From Mycolicibacterium mucogenicum DSM 44124 (GTDB taxonomy: Bacteria; Actinomycetota; Actinomycetes; Mycobacteriales; Mycobacteriaceae), in assembly GCF_005670685.2 (NCBI RefSeq), contig NZ_CP062008.1, forward strand, positions 6,035,274 to 6,099,273: a DNA stretch of 64,000 nucleotides. The letters run 5' to 3'. Below the pieces are notes generated by a model that did no database searches, had not been told where the DNA came from, and saw only the letters and a program-made list of their open reading frames with translations. Shown piece by piece: positions 46,701 through 55,350 of the stretch. Positions within the stretch are counted from its first letter, which is position 1. Each line of letters begins with the position of its first letter. The translations under genes were made by a program, and so were the position numbers.

Positions 46701-47115
46701 GCCCGGCGGTGGCGCGGACTCCCCGGAGACCGCGGGCAAGGCCATCACCGGCGCCTCGGGTGATGCCTGGTCGACCGATGTCTACACCGACCCCACACCG
46801 TTCCCCGGGTTCAAGAGCGGCGTCGGCCTCATGCTGAACCTGCCCCAGGCGACCACGGTCGCGTCGGTGAGCCTGAACCTGACCAGTACCGGTACCGCGA
46901 TCCAGATTCGGTCGGCGCAATCCGCCAACCCGTCCTCGCTGGATGCCACGACGGTGCTGACGCAGCCGGCGACCATGAAGACGGGCTCGAACACCATCAC
47001 GATCAGCAACGCGCAGCCGACGCAGCATCTGCTGATCTGGATCTCCACGCTGGGGACCGTCGACGGCAAGAGCAAGACCGACATCTCCAACGTCGTCGTG
47101 AAGGCCGCCGCGTAG
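43729..47115 (+). CDS. murJ: Lipid II flippase MurJ (MviN) with pseudokinase and external domains
   Basis: 1128 residues. The N-terminal 560 or so form a 14-span MurJ transporter (SRSWGMAFATLVSRITGFLRIV, AAALLVRLMLG, MPRLSRNAAANDN). Then come a Pro-rich linker, a kinase-like domain (about 640-890; GRYRLLVFHGGPPDLQFWHALDIALDRQVALTFID) lacking a normal catalytic loop, one membrane span (about 925-948, ALLIGVGVGGAILLVALLVL) and an extracytoplasmic discoidin-like domain. In mycobacteria the pseudokinase is phosphorylated by PknB and then binds FhaA. MurJ flips lipid II to the outer face. It overlaps the Rv3909-like gene by ATGA. Confidence 0.94.
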   Translation: MSAPRSPRPQAPRAPQAPPRRAELSDAAVVSRSWGMAFATLVSRITGFLRIVLLAAILGAALSSSFTVANQLPNMVAALVLEATFTAIFVPVLARAERDDADGGAAFVRRLVTLATALLLLTTVLSVAAAPLLVRLMLGSDPQVNEPLTTAFAYLLLPQIIFYGLTAVYMAILNNRNVFGPPAWAPVLNNVVAIITLGVYVLVPGELSIDPVEMGNAKLLVLGIGTTLGVVAQAGILLYSLRQHRVDLRPLWGIDDRLKKFGTMAVAMMLYVLISQIGLIVGNEIASHAAASGPAIYNYAWLLLQLPFGMIGVTVLTVVMPRLSRNAAANDNPAVLADFSLATRLTMVTLIPIVAFMTVGGPAIGSALFAYGNFGATDAGYLGMAITLSAFTLIPYSMLLLELRVFYAREQPWIPIVLIVVITVVKIAGSLIAPHLTDDRELVAGYLGLANGLGFLAGATVGYVLLRSALRPPRGRMIELPVIRTILVTVCASLGSGLLAYLADKLLGFERLTEHGGAAGSLLRLVLLGVIMLPVIVTVLVAAKVPDALAAVAFVKRRLGRGGPAPTPAVQVSSAVPDSGRTSVPYPGHGISSPVPPRPGASATGGAYRGSGTTGGLRKGFAVTDAPADQGSAPISDTSGGSDDVALRAGAVVADGRYRLLVFHGGPPDLQFWHALDIALDRQVALTFIDHDGELPQSMVQEILTRTSKLSHIEGPGLARILDVTRLGHGGLVVSEWIRGGSLAEVAATEPSPMGGARAIQSLASTAESAHRAGVALSIDHPGRIRVSIEGDVVLAFPGTLPSATPEDDIRGVGATLYALLVNRWPLPESGALSGMLPATQNSAGQPVEPRAVDGTIPFQISAAAARAVQEGGGIRSAPTLLNLLQQATTVADTTELLEPVDSSQGPDSEDAAELEAAAKRRKALLIGVGVGGAILLVALLVLASVLKGIFGDVGGGLDKQQLGLNSQRPTTSGAPTPGSVVKPVGVTVFSPGGGADSPETAGKAITGASGDAWSTDVYTDPTPFPGFKSGVGLMLNLPQATTVASVSLNLTSTGTAIQIRSAQSANPSSLDATTVLTQPATMKTGSNTITISNAQPTQHLLIWISTLGTVDGKSKTDISNVVVKAAA

Positions 47116-47123
47116 CCCCTCGG

Positions 47124-48170
47124 TCAGCTCCAGCCGACGAAGGACATCGCCTGGCCACCGTCGTAGCCGGAGCGTTCCAGGATGTTCCCGGACATCTTGA
47201 TCTGGGTCGGGTGCGACGGATCCTGCAGATTCGCCTGGTACATGTTCCAGACCTTGATGTCGTTGCGGCTGAACACGGTGAAGACGATCGTCGTGCCCGT
47301 CGGATCTGCTGCCGCCTCGGATATTTCGGTGCTCGGCGGCGTGATTCGCTGCCCCTCGGTGTCGCTGCAGGCCGGGCGTTCAGCACCGGGCGGCGGGACC
47401 GCGTCGATCACCAGATAGTGACCGGCATCGTCATGGACCGACCGCAGATAGCGGCTGTCATCGATGAACCACAACGCCGGGCACCCGCGCAGGCTGTCGC
47501 CGCCGGGTAGTTCGCCTTCGCCCTGCGCGAGCTGGTCCGGGTCCTTCGCCACGGCCCGCACGAGATTCGGCAGGTAGGTCGGGCTGGTCCGCACGACCTT
47601 CTTCGAATCGGTGTCATAGAAATTGAACAGTTTGGCGCGCGCATCGTAGAAAACCAGCAGGCCTTGCTCGTCGAACTGTGGATTTCGGTGGTCCGGCCGT
47701 TGTTGATTCCCGAAATCCCCTGTGGGAGAAGGCTGCACGATTTCGGTGACGTCCACGGTCGATCCGGTGCTCGAGTCGTAGTACCGGACGTGGCCGTCGT
47801 TGATGGTCAGGGAATCCAGCGCGAGTTTGCGGAAGTCCTTGCTGTAGCGGGCGCGGGTGAACTGGCCGTTGCCGATGTTGCAGCCGATGGGGAAGGTCCC
47901 GATGTCCACCAGCGCGCCGGTACCGACGTTCAACTTGCTGAGCGTCGTGCTCTGCGTGTGCGTGGCGCAATGCTCAACGATCGGGCCGCTGAAGCTGGCG
48001 GCGTCAGGTGTGGGGGCCGCCGAGGTCGCCGACGACGATTTCGGGATCGGCTTCGGCTTGCCGGGTTCGGAGCAACCTGCGACCTGCGTGCCGATCAGCG
48101 CAGCCGCCGTGAGCCAGGCGAGTCCCGATCGGTGCACAATTCTCATCGATTCGAATGCCATCGGCGTCAT
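47124..48170 (-). CDS. Putative lipoprotein, beta-propeller-like
   Basis: 348 residues from ATG 48170. The lipoprotein signal has a hydrophobic run LAWLTAAALIGTQ and lipobox VAGC (about residue 33). A more natural start is the in-frame ATG at 48146 (MRIVHRSG), putting the cysteine at about 25. The mature part has repeated blade-like units, such as ARYSKDFRKLALDSL, GHVRYYDSSTGS and TGTTIVFTVFSRNDIKVWNMYQ, resembling WD/TolB propellers. It would sit on the outer face of the membrane. It is convergent with murJ (8-base gap). Function unknown. Confidence 0.75.
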   Translation of the reverse strand: MTPMAFESMRIVHRSGLAWLTAAALIGTQVAGCSEPGKPKPIPKSSSATSAAPTPDAASFSGPIVEHCATHTQSTTLSKLNVGTGALVDIGTFPIGCNIGNGQFTRARYSKDFRKLALDSLTINDGHVRYYDSSTGSTVDVTEIVQPSPTGDFGNQQRPDHRNPQFDEQGLLVFYDARAKLFNFYDTDSKKVVRTSPTYLPNLVRAVAKDPDQLAQGEGELPGGDSLRGCPALWFIDDSRYLRSVHDDAGHYLVIDAVPPPGAERPACSDTEGQRITPPSTEISEAAADPTGTTIVFTVFSRNDIKVWNMYQANLQDPSHPTQIKMSGNILERSGYDGGQAMSFVGWS

Positions 48171-48264
48171 CGGCCGAGGCTACTAAGCGACGCCCGGTTG
48201 CCGGGCCGATTTCGCGTGAACCGCGGCAAATCTGCACATCGCCGAGACAGCCGCGCTTTTCCAG

Positions 48265-48273
48265 TTATCCACA
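48265..48273 (+). promoter_or_regulatory. Consensus DnaA box upstream of sigM
   Basis: TTATCCACA, the perfect strong DnaA box, lies about 100 bases before sigM between divergent genes. It is isolated; no second box was noticed within this gap. DnaA control of sigM, or titration of DnaA, is an inference. Confidence 0.5.
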
Positions 48274-48371
48274 GGCTGGCCGACAACCATCGGTACTGGT
48301 CAAGCGGTATTTTTAGTCATCTCCGCAAATTTGCGTCGGATTCCCTGCGCAACCGGATTTATGGTTCGGAA

Positions 48372-48923
48372 GTGGGGAGTTTCGGGGGGCCACAGTCGGA
48401 CGCATCCGACGCAGAATTGCTCGCGGCACACATCGCCGGTGAGCGATACGCGTTCGAGGAGCTGTTCCATCGACACCGCCACCAGCTGTACCGGCTCGCC
48501 CGCCTGACGAGCCACGACCCGCAGGATGCTCTGGACGCCCTGCAGGACGCGCTGTTCAAGGCCCACCGGCACGCCCCGCGGTTCCGCCACGACAGTTCGG
48601 TGCGCAGCTGGCTGTGCCGCATCGTGGTGAACTCGTGCCTGGACCGGTTGCGTCACAACAAGTTTCGACGTGCCGAAGAGCTCAGCGACGCCACCTGCCA
48701 GACCGCGGACCCCGCCCACCGGATCGAGACCACCATCGTCATCGAGCGGGCGCTGCTGCGACTGCCAGTCGAACAGCGGGCGGCGGTGGTCGCTGTCGAC
48801 ATGCAGGGCTACTCGGTCGCCGAGACCGCGGCGATGCTGGGTATCGCCGAGGGCACTGTGAAGAGCCGCTGCGCGCGGGCGCGCGCGAAACTCGCCCAAT
48901 CGCTCGCCCATCTCGCCGACTGA
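48372..48923 (+). CDS. sigM: ECF RNA polymerase sigma factor SigM
   Basis: About 183 residues. Region 2 (about 12-80; SDAELLAAHIAGERYAFEELFHRHRHQLYRLARLT) and region 4 (about 125-180; LPVEQRAAVVAVDMQGYSVAETAAMLGIAEGTVKSRCARARAKL) are both clear and nearly match known mycobacterial SigM. The GTG at 48372 is the most plausible start, though no good ribosome-binding site is seen. It precedes its membrane anti-sigma factor and the thioredoxin system. M. tuberculosis SigM controls ESX and surface-lipid genes. Confidence 0.9.
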   Translation: MGSFGGPQSDASDAELLAAHIAGERYAFEELFHRHRHQLYRLARLTSHDPQDALDALQDALFKAHRHAPRFRHDSSVRSWLCRIVVNSCLDRLRHNKFRRAEELSDATCQTADPAHRIETTIVIERALLRLPVEQRAAVVAVDMQGYSVAETAAMLGIAEGTVKSRCARARAKLAQSLAHLAD

Positions 48924-49010
48924 CGGGAACCGGTCACGTGACGTTTTCGCGCCGCGCACCCGGGCCGGCGTACTGCGGGTCTGTGCGGCGGCCGGATTAG
49001 GCTTCGGCAG

Positions 49011-49772
49011 GTGGACGACGATCAGGCCGACGAGTCCGTCTCCCTCGAGCTACTGGCCGACCTACAGGCCGGACTGCTCGACGACGGCACAGCGGCCGAA
49101 CTGCGCCGGCGCATCCGGGACGATCCGGCGCTCGCACGTCGGTACGCCGCGCTCGAACAGGTCCGGCGCGACATCCACGACCTGGCGGAGGACACCACCG
49201 CGAGCGACCTTCCCGCCGAAGCCACCGCCCGCATCGGGTCCGCCCTGCGCGACGCCGGCCCCGGGCCGCGCCACACCGTCGTCCCCGGCCGCTCGGCCGG
49301 CCACGGCGCACGTAAGGTGCGGCCCGCCGTCGTCGCCGGTGCCGTCGCCGGGCTCGTCGCGGTCGGCATCGGCGCTGTCGTGGTGATCACCCGGTCCGGC
49401 GAACCGGCCCGCATCTCCGCCGGCCCCAAGGCCGCGTCACTGACCGTGCAGCGCCAGGCCGGGATGCCCTGGCCGGACCGGCAGATTCTGAGTCTGCGGA
49501 ACCGGCCGCCCGAGCTGGGGGCCCTCGCCGCACCGGATCGCCTGCGGTCCTGTCTGGCGGGGCTCGGTTACTCCCCCACCACGTCGGTCCTCGGCGCCGC
49601 CACCCTGACCATGCGCGACCGCGCCCAGGTGCTCCTGCTGCTCCCCAAGGCCGACGACGGCGCGGTGATGGCCCTGGTGGTGTCTCCCGGCTGCAATTCG
49701 AGCGACGCCGGCCTGGCCGCCGACGCCGTCATCCCCGACGCTCCGGACCCGCCGACGCAATCGCGCCGCTGA
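49011..49772 (+). CDS. Anti-sigma-M factor, membrane-anchored (Rv3912-like)
   Basis: 253 residues. The cytoplasmic N-terminal part (about 1-80; LELLADLQAGLLDDGTAAELRRRIRDDPALARRY) matches the anti-sigma domain pattern but lacks the zinc-binding HxxxCxxC motif, so it is a non-zinc ASD. One span at about 104-126 (AVVAGAVAGLVAVGIGAVVVI) precedes an exported C-terminal domain (QILSLRNRPPELGALAAPDRL). It holds SigM at the membrane until released by an unknown signal. GTG start at 49011, 87 bases after sigM. Confidence 0.82.
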   Translation: MDDDQADESVSLELLADLQAGLLDDGTAAELRRRIRDDPALARRYAALEQVRRDIHDLAEDTTASDLPAEATARIGSALRDAGPGPRHTVVPGRSAGHGARKVRPAVVAGAVAGLVAVGIGAVVVITRSGEPARISAGPKAASLTVQRQAGMPWPDRQILSLRNRPPELGALAAPDRLRSCLAGLGYSPTTSVLGAATLTMRDRAQVLLLLPKADDGAVMALVVSPGCNSSDAGLAADAVIPDAPDPPTQSRR

Positions 49773-49893
49773 CCGCCCCGGAGCCCGCCCAACGGCCGGG
49801 AACACCGGCACTTACCCTGGTGTTATAGGCGTACCGACTCTGGCAGCAGGCCGACCAGGTATGAGCCTGACCAGAGCCAGATGAAAGGCGGCC

Positions 49894-50832
49894 ATGACCA
49901 CCCAAGACACCGTGCACGACGTGATCATCATCGGCTCCGGGCCGGCCGGCTACACCGCTGCGGTGTACACGGCTCGCGCCCAGCTCAAGCCGCTGGTTTT
50001 CGAGGGTGTCCAGTTCGGTGGTGCGCTGATGACCACCACTGAGGTGGAGAACTACCCGGGCTTCAAGGAAGGCATCACCGGCCCCGAGCTCATGGAGGAG
50101 ATGCGTGAGCAGGCGCTGCGGTTCGGCGCCGACCTGCGCATGGAGGACGTCGAGGCGGTGTCCCTCGACGGACCCGTCAAGACCGTCACGGTCGACGGCG
50201 AGACCCACCAGGCCCGCGCTGTCATCCTCGCGATGGGCGCCGCGGCCCGCCACCTCGGTGTGCCGGGTGAGCAGGAGCTCATCGGCCAGGGCGTCAGCAC
50301 CTGTGCCACCTGTGACGGTTTCTTCTTCCGCGACCAGGACATCGCCGTCATCGGCGGCGGCGACTCCGCGATGGAGGAGGCGACGTTCCTGACGCGCTTC
50401 GCCCGCTCGGTGACGCTGATCCACCGCCGCGACGAGTTCCGCGCCTCGCGGATCATGCTGGAGCGCGCGCAGGCCAACGAGAAGATCACCTTCGTCACCA
50501 ACACCGAAGTTGTTGCGGTGGAAGGTGATTCGAAGGTCAGCGGACTGCTGCTGCGCAACACCGCCACCGGCGAGGAGAGCAAGCTCCCGGTCACCGGCGT
50601 GTTCGTCGCCATCGGCCACGACCCGCGGTCGGAGCTGGTGCGCGGCCTCATCGACCTCGACGACGAGGGCTACGTGCAGGTCAAGGGCCGCACCACCAGC
50701 ACGTCGCTGGACGGCGTGTTCGCCGCAGGCGATCTGGTCGACCACACCTACCGGCAGGCCATCACCGCGGCCGGCAGCGGATGCGCGGCGGCCATCGACG
50801 CCGAGCGCTGGCTCGCCGAGCACCACGGCTGA
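49894..50832 (+). CDS. trxB: Thioredoxin reductase
   Basis: 312 residues. FAD motif [19 protein letters not shown], redox-active CATC (in [15 protein letters not shown]), NADPH motif [15 protein letters not shown] and the C-terminal FAD motif [23 protein letters not shown]. It passes electrons from NADPH to thioredoxin. ATG at 49894 with AAAGGCGG upstream. The next gene encodes thioredoxin. Confidence 0.97.
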   Translation: MTTQDTVHDVIIIGSGPAGYTAAVYTARAQLKPLVFEGVQFGGALMTTTEVENYPGFKEGITGPELMEEMREQALRFGADLRMEDVEAVSLDGPVKTVTVDGETHQARAVILAMGAAARHLGVPGEQELIGQGVSTCATCDGFFFRDQDIAVIGGGDSAMEEATFLTRFARSVTLIHRRDEFRASRIMLERAQANEKITFVTNTEVVAVEGDSKVSGLLLRNTATGEESKLPVTGVFVAIGHDPRSELVRGLIDLDDEGYVQVKGRTTSTSLDGVFAAGDLVDHTYRQAITAAGSGCAAAIDAERWLAEHHG

Positions 50833-50872
50833 TCGTCCTTCCCCCACAGAGTTCACCCGAGAGGAGCAGTAC

Positions 50873-51205
50873 ATGAGCGAGGGCAGCGCAACGCTGACCG
50901 TCACCGACGGTTCGTTCGACAGCGACGTCATCAAGAGCGGCACCCCGGTGCTGGTCGATTTCTGGGCGACCTGGTGCGGGCCGTGCAAGATGATCGCCCC
51001 GGTGCTCGAGGAACTGGCCGGCGAGAAGGCCGGCGAGCTGACGATCGCCAAGCTCGACGTCGACGCCAACCCCGAGACCGCCCGCAGCTTCAACGTCGTC
51101 TCGATCCCGACGCTGATCCTGTTCAAGGACGGCGAGCCGGTGAAGCGCATCGTCGGCGCCAAGGGCAAGGCCGCCCTGCTGCGCGAAATCGCAGACGAAC
51201 TCTGA
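50873..51205 (+). CDS. trxC: Thioredoxin
   Basis: 110 residues with the WCGPC active site in [14 protein letters not shown], cis-Pro in [11 protein letters not shown] and the usual thioredoxin length. It reduces protein disulfides in the cytoplasm and is recycled by TrxB just upstream (gap 40 bases). ATG at 50873 with GAGGAG upstream. A perfect GC hairpin follows. Confidence 0.97.
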   Translation: MSEGSATLTVTDGSFDSDVIKSGTPVLVDFWATWCGPCKMIAPVLEELAGEKAGELTIAKLDVDANPETARSFNVVSIPTLILFKDGEPVKRIVGAKGKAALLREIADEL

Positions 51206-51218
51206 TCGCATCAGTGGC

Positions 51219-51246
51219 TGCGACCCGCCGGATTCGGCGGGTCGCA
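51219..51246 (+). terminator. Hairpin after trxC
   Basis: Perfect 12-base arms TGCGACCCGCCG / CGGCGGGTCGCA with a 4-base loop, 13 bases after the trxC stop. No U-run follows, so it may end or stabilise the trxB-trxC mRNA. Confidence 0.7.
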
Positions 51247-51361
51247 CCGCTGCTGCCTGTGAAGTTGCGGAATCCTGAGGAGCGTCTGCGACAATGGGTC
51301 CAGGCGTCCCGCCAGTGCGCAGCTGTCCGCCCGCCTGGCGTCCGTGATTGAAAGGCCAGGA

Positions 51362-52555
51362 ATGTCGATACTGCGTCGCGGTGACCGGGGAGGTTCGGTC
51401 ACCGAGATTCGGGCCGCACTGGCCGCCCTGGGACTGCTGGACAGTCCCGACGCGGATCTCACCACCGGCAAGCACGTCGCGCTCGACCTCTTCGACGAGG
51501 ATCTCGACCAGGCCGTGCGTGCATTCCAGCAGCAGCGTGGACTGCTCGTCGACGGCATGGTCGGCGAGGCGACCTACCGCGCGCTGAAAGAGGCCTCGTA
51601 CCGACTGGGGGCGCGCACGCTGTCGCACCAGTTCGGCGCCCCGATGTATGGCGACGACGTCGCCACCCTGCAGGCCCGGCTGCAGGATCTCGGTTTCTAC
51701 ACCGGTCTCGTCGATGGTCATTTCGGCTTGCAGACCCACAACGGCTTGATGTCGTACCAGCGTGAGTACGGCATGTTCCCCGACGGCATCTGCGGTCCGG
51801 AGACGTTGCGCTCCCTGTACTTCCTGGGTTCGCGGGTCACCGGCGGTTCGCCGCACGCCATCCGCGAAGAGGAACTCGTCCGGCGCAGCGGCCCCCGCCT
51901 GACCGGAAAGCGGATCATCATCGATCCGGGCCGCGGCGGCGACGATCGCGGGCTCATCATGACCAGCCGATCCGGCCCGGTCAGTGAAGCCGACGTCCTG
52001 TGGGATCTCGCCAGCCGGTTGGAAGGCCGCATGACGGCCATCGGCATGGACACGTTCCTGTCGCGCCCCGTCAGCGGTAGCCCGGCCGATGCCGAGCGGG
52101 CCGCGACGGCCAACGCGGTCGGCGCCGATCTGATGATCAGCCTGCGGTGCGCCAGTCTGCCCAGCCCCGCGGCCAACGGCGTCGCCTCGTTCTACTTCGG
52201 CAACTCGCACGGTTCGGTGTCCACCATCGGCCGCAACCTCGCCGACTTCATTCAGCGGGAAGTCGTGGCGCGCAGCGGTTTACGCGACTGCCGGACCCAC
52301 GGCCGGACCTGGGACCTGCTGCGGCTCACCCGGATGCCCACGGTGCAGGTCGACATCGGCTACGTGAGCAGCCCGCACGACCGTGAGCTGCTGACCTCTC
52401 CCGGTCACCGCGACTCGATCGCCGAAGGCATCCTCGCGGCGGTGAAGCGGCTGTACCTGTTGGGCAAGAACGACCGTCCCACAGGCACTTTCACGTTCGC
52501 CGAGCTGCTGGCCCACGAGATGTCGGTCGAGCAAGCCGGCCAGGCCGGCGCCTAG
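51362..52555 (+). CDS. cwlM: CwlM, regulatory amidase-like protein of peptidoglycan synthesis
   Basis: 397 residues. Two peptidoglycan-binding-1 domains (about 10-75, VRAFQQQRGLLVDGMVGEATYRAL; and about 90-150, DLGFYTGLVDGHFGLQTHNGLMSYQ) precede an amidase-3 domain (about 180-360, KRIIIDPGRGGDDRG, VQVDIGYVSSP). No signal peptide is present, as known for CwlM, which is cytoplasmic and, once phosphorylated by PknB, activates MurA. The C-terminal segment NDRPTGTFTFAELLAHE holding the known phosphothreonine region is intact. The N-terminus is shorter than I recall for M. tuberculosis. ATG at 51362. Confidence 0.93.
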   Translation: MSILRRGDRGGSVTEIRAALAALGLLDSPDADLTTGKHVALDLFDEDLDQAVRAFQQQRGLLVDGMVGEATYRALKEASYRLGARTLSHQFGAPMYGDDVATLQARLQDLGFYTGLVDGHFGLQTHNGLMSYQREYGMFPDGICGPETLRSLYFLGSRVTGGSPHAIREEELVRRSGPRLTGKRIIIDPGRGGDDRGLIMTSRSGPVSEADVLWDLASRLEGRMTAIGMDTFLSRPVSGSPADAERAATANAVGADLMISLRCASLPSPAANGVASFYFGNSHGSVSTIGRNLADFIQREVVARSGLRDCRTHGRTWDLLRLTRMPTVQVDIGYVSSPHDRELLTSPGHRDSIAEGILAAVKRLYLLGKNDRPTGTFTFAELLAHEMSVEQAGQAGA

Positions 52556-52627
52556 CCCTTCTCCCCTCAGCGTTTTCGTCATGCACGCCACCGTATTTCG
52601 GTGCGCGGGCTGGTTGAATCAGTCGGT

Positions 52628-53101
52628 ATGAGTGGCGACGCCGCAATTCTCGTGACGGGCATGTCCGGGGTCGGTAAGTCGACGGCACTGTGCGGCCTTG
52701 CTGAACGGGGTTATGTCACCGTCGATACCGACGACGGTGACTGGATCGAAGTCGTCGACGGCGAGCCACTCTGGCGCGAACCTCTGATCGACGCGCTGCT
52801 GAACCAACGGCGCGATGCGCCCTTGTTCGTTCAGGGCACCGTGGCCAATCAGTGGCGCTTCTACGACCGGTTCGACGCGGTTGTACTCCTCACCGCCCCA
52901 ACCGAAGTCGTGTTGGACAGGTTGCGGCGGCGCACGAACAACCCCTTCGGCAAGAGCGCCGATGAGCGCGCCCGGATCCTGGCCGACATCGCAGAGGTCG
53001 AACCGCTACTGCGGCAGTCGGCCACGCACGAGATCGACACGACCCGACCGCTGCCGGAAGTCATCGCAGTTCTGGTCGGCATCGCCGAGACGGCGGTCTA
53101 G
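52628..53101 (+). CDS. Small P-loop kinase-like protein
   Basis: 157 residues. The Walker A GMSGVGKST (residues 10-18), the VDTDDGDWIEV segment and a lid-like region RLRRRTNNPFGKSADERARIL suggest a shikimate-, adenylate- or gluconate-kinase fold. A role as a small-molecule kinase is plausible but no substrate is recognised. The ATG at 52628 was chosen (MSGDAAILVTG). The gene opens an accessory stretch between cwlM and the Rv3916c-like gene. Confidence 0.75.
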   Translation: MSGDAAILVTGMSGVGKSTALCGLAERGYVTVDTDDGDWIEVVDGEPLWREPLIDALLNQRRDAPLFVQGTVANQWRFYDRFDAVVLLTAPTEVVLDRLRRRTNNPFGKSADERARILADIAEVEPLLRQSATHEIDTTRPLPEVIAVLVGIAETAV

Positions 53102-53383
53102 CGGGCTCCGCTCACTCGTGCCGGCCCGAACTCCGTCTCCCCCAGCGTCGTCCCGCATGGGCCGCCACTGAGGCCTCATGGCCCGCGTGGTGGACCAGGA
53201 AGCGCCGGTCGCCCGGGACCGTCCCCGGAACGCCGGCCGCGGCCCGATTTCGACCGCAAGGGCGACTGCGGCATGGGCGTCACGTGACGCTTGTTCCGGT
53301 TGGTCCTGGGTCATCGTGATTCGGGCCCCAGTGGCGGGTGTTCCGACTTGGAGCTCCGTTCATGTCGCTCGTTTCTCCGGCGA

Positions 53384-54517
53384 TCACAACCACCGTCGGG
53401 CCAACACGGCCACCGGTGACGCGCACCCGATACCGATCAGCGCGAGCACCGTCAGTGATGCCGCCGCGTCCGAGGCCACGAGCTGCGATCCCGCCCAGGC
53501 GCCGGAGAAGATCCCGACTTGAAACGCCAGCACGTAGAGATACGACGCGAAAGCGGCGTTGGGGCAACGCTTGATGAGGATCGTCTGCATCGCCGGCGCC
53601 CAACAGGCAAAGGCGGCTCCCCACAACAGAACCGCCGCGACGAACAACCCGCGCGAGCCGGTCAGGCTCAGCGTCGCGAATGCAATCAGCAGACCCGTCA
53701 GGGCCGCGACCACGACCGCGTAGCGGTGTCGATCGAGCAACCGCCCGGCGATGACGACCGCAGTCAGCGCGGCGCCGCCATAGCCCAGGAGCAGAACCGG
53801 GAGGCCGGTGGCCGAGATCCCGATGTCGCCGGCCAACACCGTGATGAACGAATACGGCGCATAGGCGGCGGTCACCACTAGCAGCGTCAGGACACAGACC
53901 GCTGCGACAGTGTGCGGCTCTCCGGATCGGCCGGCGGTCGGCGCCGCCACGGTACGACCGCTATGGCGGGGAACCAGCACCGCAATAGCCACCGCCAAGA
54001 TCAAGGCGAGCACCGCCAGCACCAGAGACGCGGCTCTCCACCCGATGAGTAGGGAAAGCTGCGTAGTGAGCGGGGATCCCGCAGCCAATCCCAGCGCTGC
54101 TCCGACGAACACCAGCGCGGTCGCCTGCCCCGCACGTCCGGCTGGTGCGAGGGCACTGGCAAGCACCGGAGCCAGGGACCACACCGAACCATGCAAAATC
54201 GCGCCGACGACCCGGGCGAAGACTGCCCACCCGGGCGTCGGAGCGACGGCCAGCAGCAGTTGCGACAACGACAGCGAAGCCAAGGCAGCCGTGAGCATGA
54301 CGCGATGCTCGACGCGACGGGTGGCCAAAGCCACCGGGATGATTGCCGCGCCGGCAGCCACCGCGTACACGCCCACCAACAGCCCCGCAGCGGGCACTGT
54401 CGTATGCAGTCCGTCGGCGATCTGCGGGACGACGCCGACCGGAAACATCTCTGCGGCGAGGTAGACGAAGGCGGCGGCAGACAGCACGGCCACCCGCCAG
54501 TGCCACCTGTCCGTCAC
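53384..54517 (-). CDS. MFS drug-efflux-type transporter
   Basis: 377 residues with 12 predicted spans, starting VTDRWHWRVAVLSAAAFVYLAAEMFPVGVVPQIADGL, which is typical of DHA1-family (EmrB/AraJ-like) exporters. The motif A loop reads ATRRVEHRVML. The GTG at 54517 overlaps the stop of the upstream alpha/beta hydrolase (GTGA, 54514-54517), so the pair is translationally coupled. A divergent MerR gene probably controls both. The exported compound is unknown. Confidence 0.88.
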   Translation of the reverse strand: MTDRWHWRVAVLSAAAFVYLAAEMFPVGVVPQIADGLHTTVPAAGLLVGVYAVAAGAAIIPVALATRRVEHRVMLTAALASLSLSQLLLAVAPTPGWAVFARVVGAILHGSVWSLAPVLASALAPAGRAGQATALVFVGAALGLAAGSPLTTQLSLLIGWRAASLVLAVLALILAVAIAVLVPRHSGRTVAAPTAGRSGEPHTVAAVCVLTLLVVTAAYAPYSFITVLAGDIGISATGLPVLLLGYGGAALTAVVIAGRLLDRHRYAVVVAALTGLLIAFATLSLTGSRGLFVAAVLLWGAAFACWAPAMQTILIKRCPNAAFASYLYVLAFQVGIFSGAWAGSQLVASDAAASLTVLALIGIGCASPVAVLARRWL

Positions 54518-55296
54518 AGCTTGTGCGCCAGCAGAAACTTCCGGATATCGGAGATCCATGTCCGCCCCTCGTCCGGTGTGAAGATGTGACCGGCGTCTGG
54601 ATATTCCATCAGGACCGAGCCAGGAATGCCCGCTGCGAGAGCGCGAGTCGAGGACGGCTGCACGATGCGGTCCACGCCCGCCGCCACGACCAACGTCGGG
54701 ATCGCGACCTCCGCAAGGCGGTCGCGGAGGTCGACCTCGGCGGCCAGCGCAGCCTGCTGCGGACTGCCGACCGGAATGCTCGCGCGGACGTTGGCCACAA
54801 TCTCGTCGAGATTGCCGGCCTCGTCGAACGCCGACGGCGACGACACCGTTGTCAGGAACCGCGCCAGGATGTCGCGGTCGTGCGCGGCCAGATAGCGCCA
54901 GACATCGACAACCAACCGCAACTGCGGATCGGCGTGCGCGAAGCCCACCGTCAGGACCAAGGCGCTGACGGCCTCGGGATGACGCAGTGCCGCGGTGATT
55001 GCTACCGCCGAACCCAGCGATAGCCCGAGGATGGGGAACCGGTCGAAGCCGGCCGCGCGCCCGGCGTCAACGATCGCGTCAGCCAGATCGTCAATGCGGT
55101 AGGAATCCGCCGTCAAGGGACTGCCTCCCGAACCCGGATAGTCCACGCCGATCACCGTTCGCTCGCCGGCCATCTCTTCCATGAGTTGGCCGAAATTCAG
55201 CGCGACGCCGCCCCCTGCTCCGTGCGCGAGAAGCAGGGCAGGGCCGGAGCCGACGTGGGTGACCGTCAGCGTGGAAAGCAGGGAATCGTTGGGCAT
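54514..55296 (-). CDS. Alpha/beta hydrolase in MerR-controlled cassette
   Basis: 260 residues. Oxyanion motif LLAHGAGGGVALNFG, GVDYPGSGGSP, nucleophile elbow GLSLGSA (Ser), the Asp region VVAAGVDRIVQPSS and the catalytic His in EYPDAGHIFTPDEG. The substrate is unknown. It is divergent from a MerR-type regulator and coupled to an MFS exporter, suggesting detoxification by hydrolysis and efflux. The ATG at 55296 is about 15 bases from the dyad in the shared promoter. Confidence 0.85.
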   Translation of the reverse strand: MPNDSLLSTLTVTHVGSGPALLLAHGAGGGVALNFGQLMEEMAGERTVIGVDYPGSGGSPLTADSYRIDDLADAIVDAGRAAGFDRFPILGLSLGSAVAITAALRHPEAVSALVLTVGFAHADPQLRLVVDVWRYLAAHDRDILARFLTTVSSPSAFDEAGNLDEIVANVRASIPVGSPQQAALAAEVDLRDRLAEVAIPTLVVAAGVDRIVQPSSTRALAAGIPGSVLMEYPDAGHIFTPDEGRTWISDIRKFLLAHKL

Positions 55297-55310
55297 GCGG
55301 CGAAGTTAAA

Positions 55311-55330
55311 CCCTGACATCAGCGTCAAGG
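55311..55330. promoter_or_regulatory. MerR-type operator dyad
   Basis: CCCTGAC-N6-GTCAAGG, a dyad with one mismatch, contains a TTGAC-like -35 on the minus strand (CCTTGACGCTGATGTCAGGG). It lies between the divergent merR and hydrolase genes, as MerR regulators usually bind. The function is inferred. Confidence 0.5.
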
Positions 55331-55350
55331 TCAACCCAGGAGGAGCTCGC

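Noticed and set aside
53102..53383. Possible gene between the P-loop kinase and the MFS transporter
   Set aside because: Frames on both strands are short, Arg/Ser-rich and lack ribosome-binding sites.
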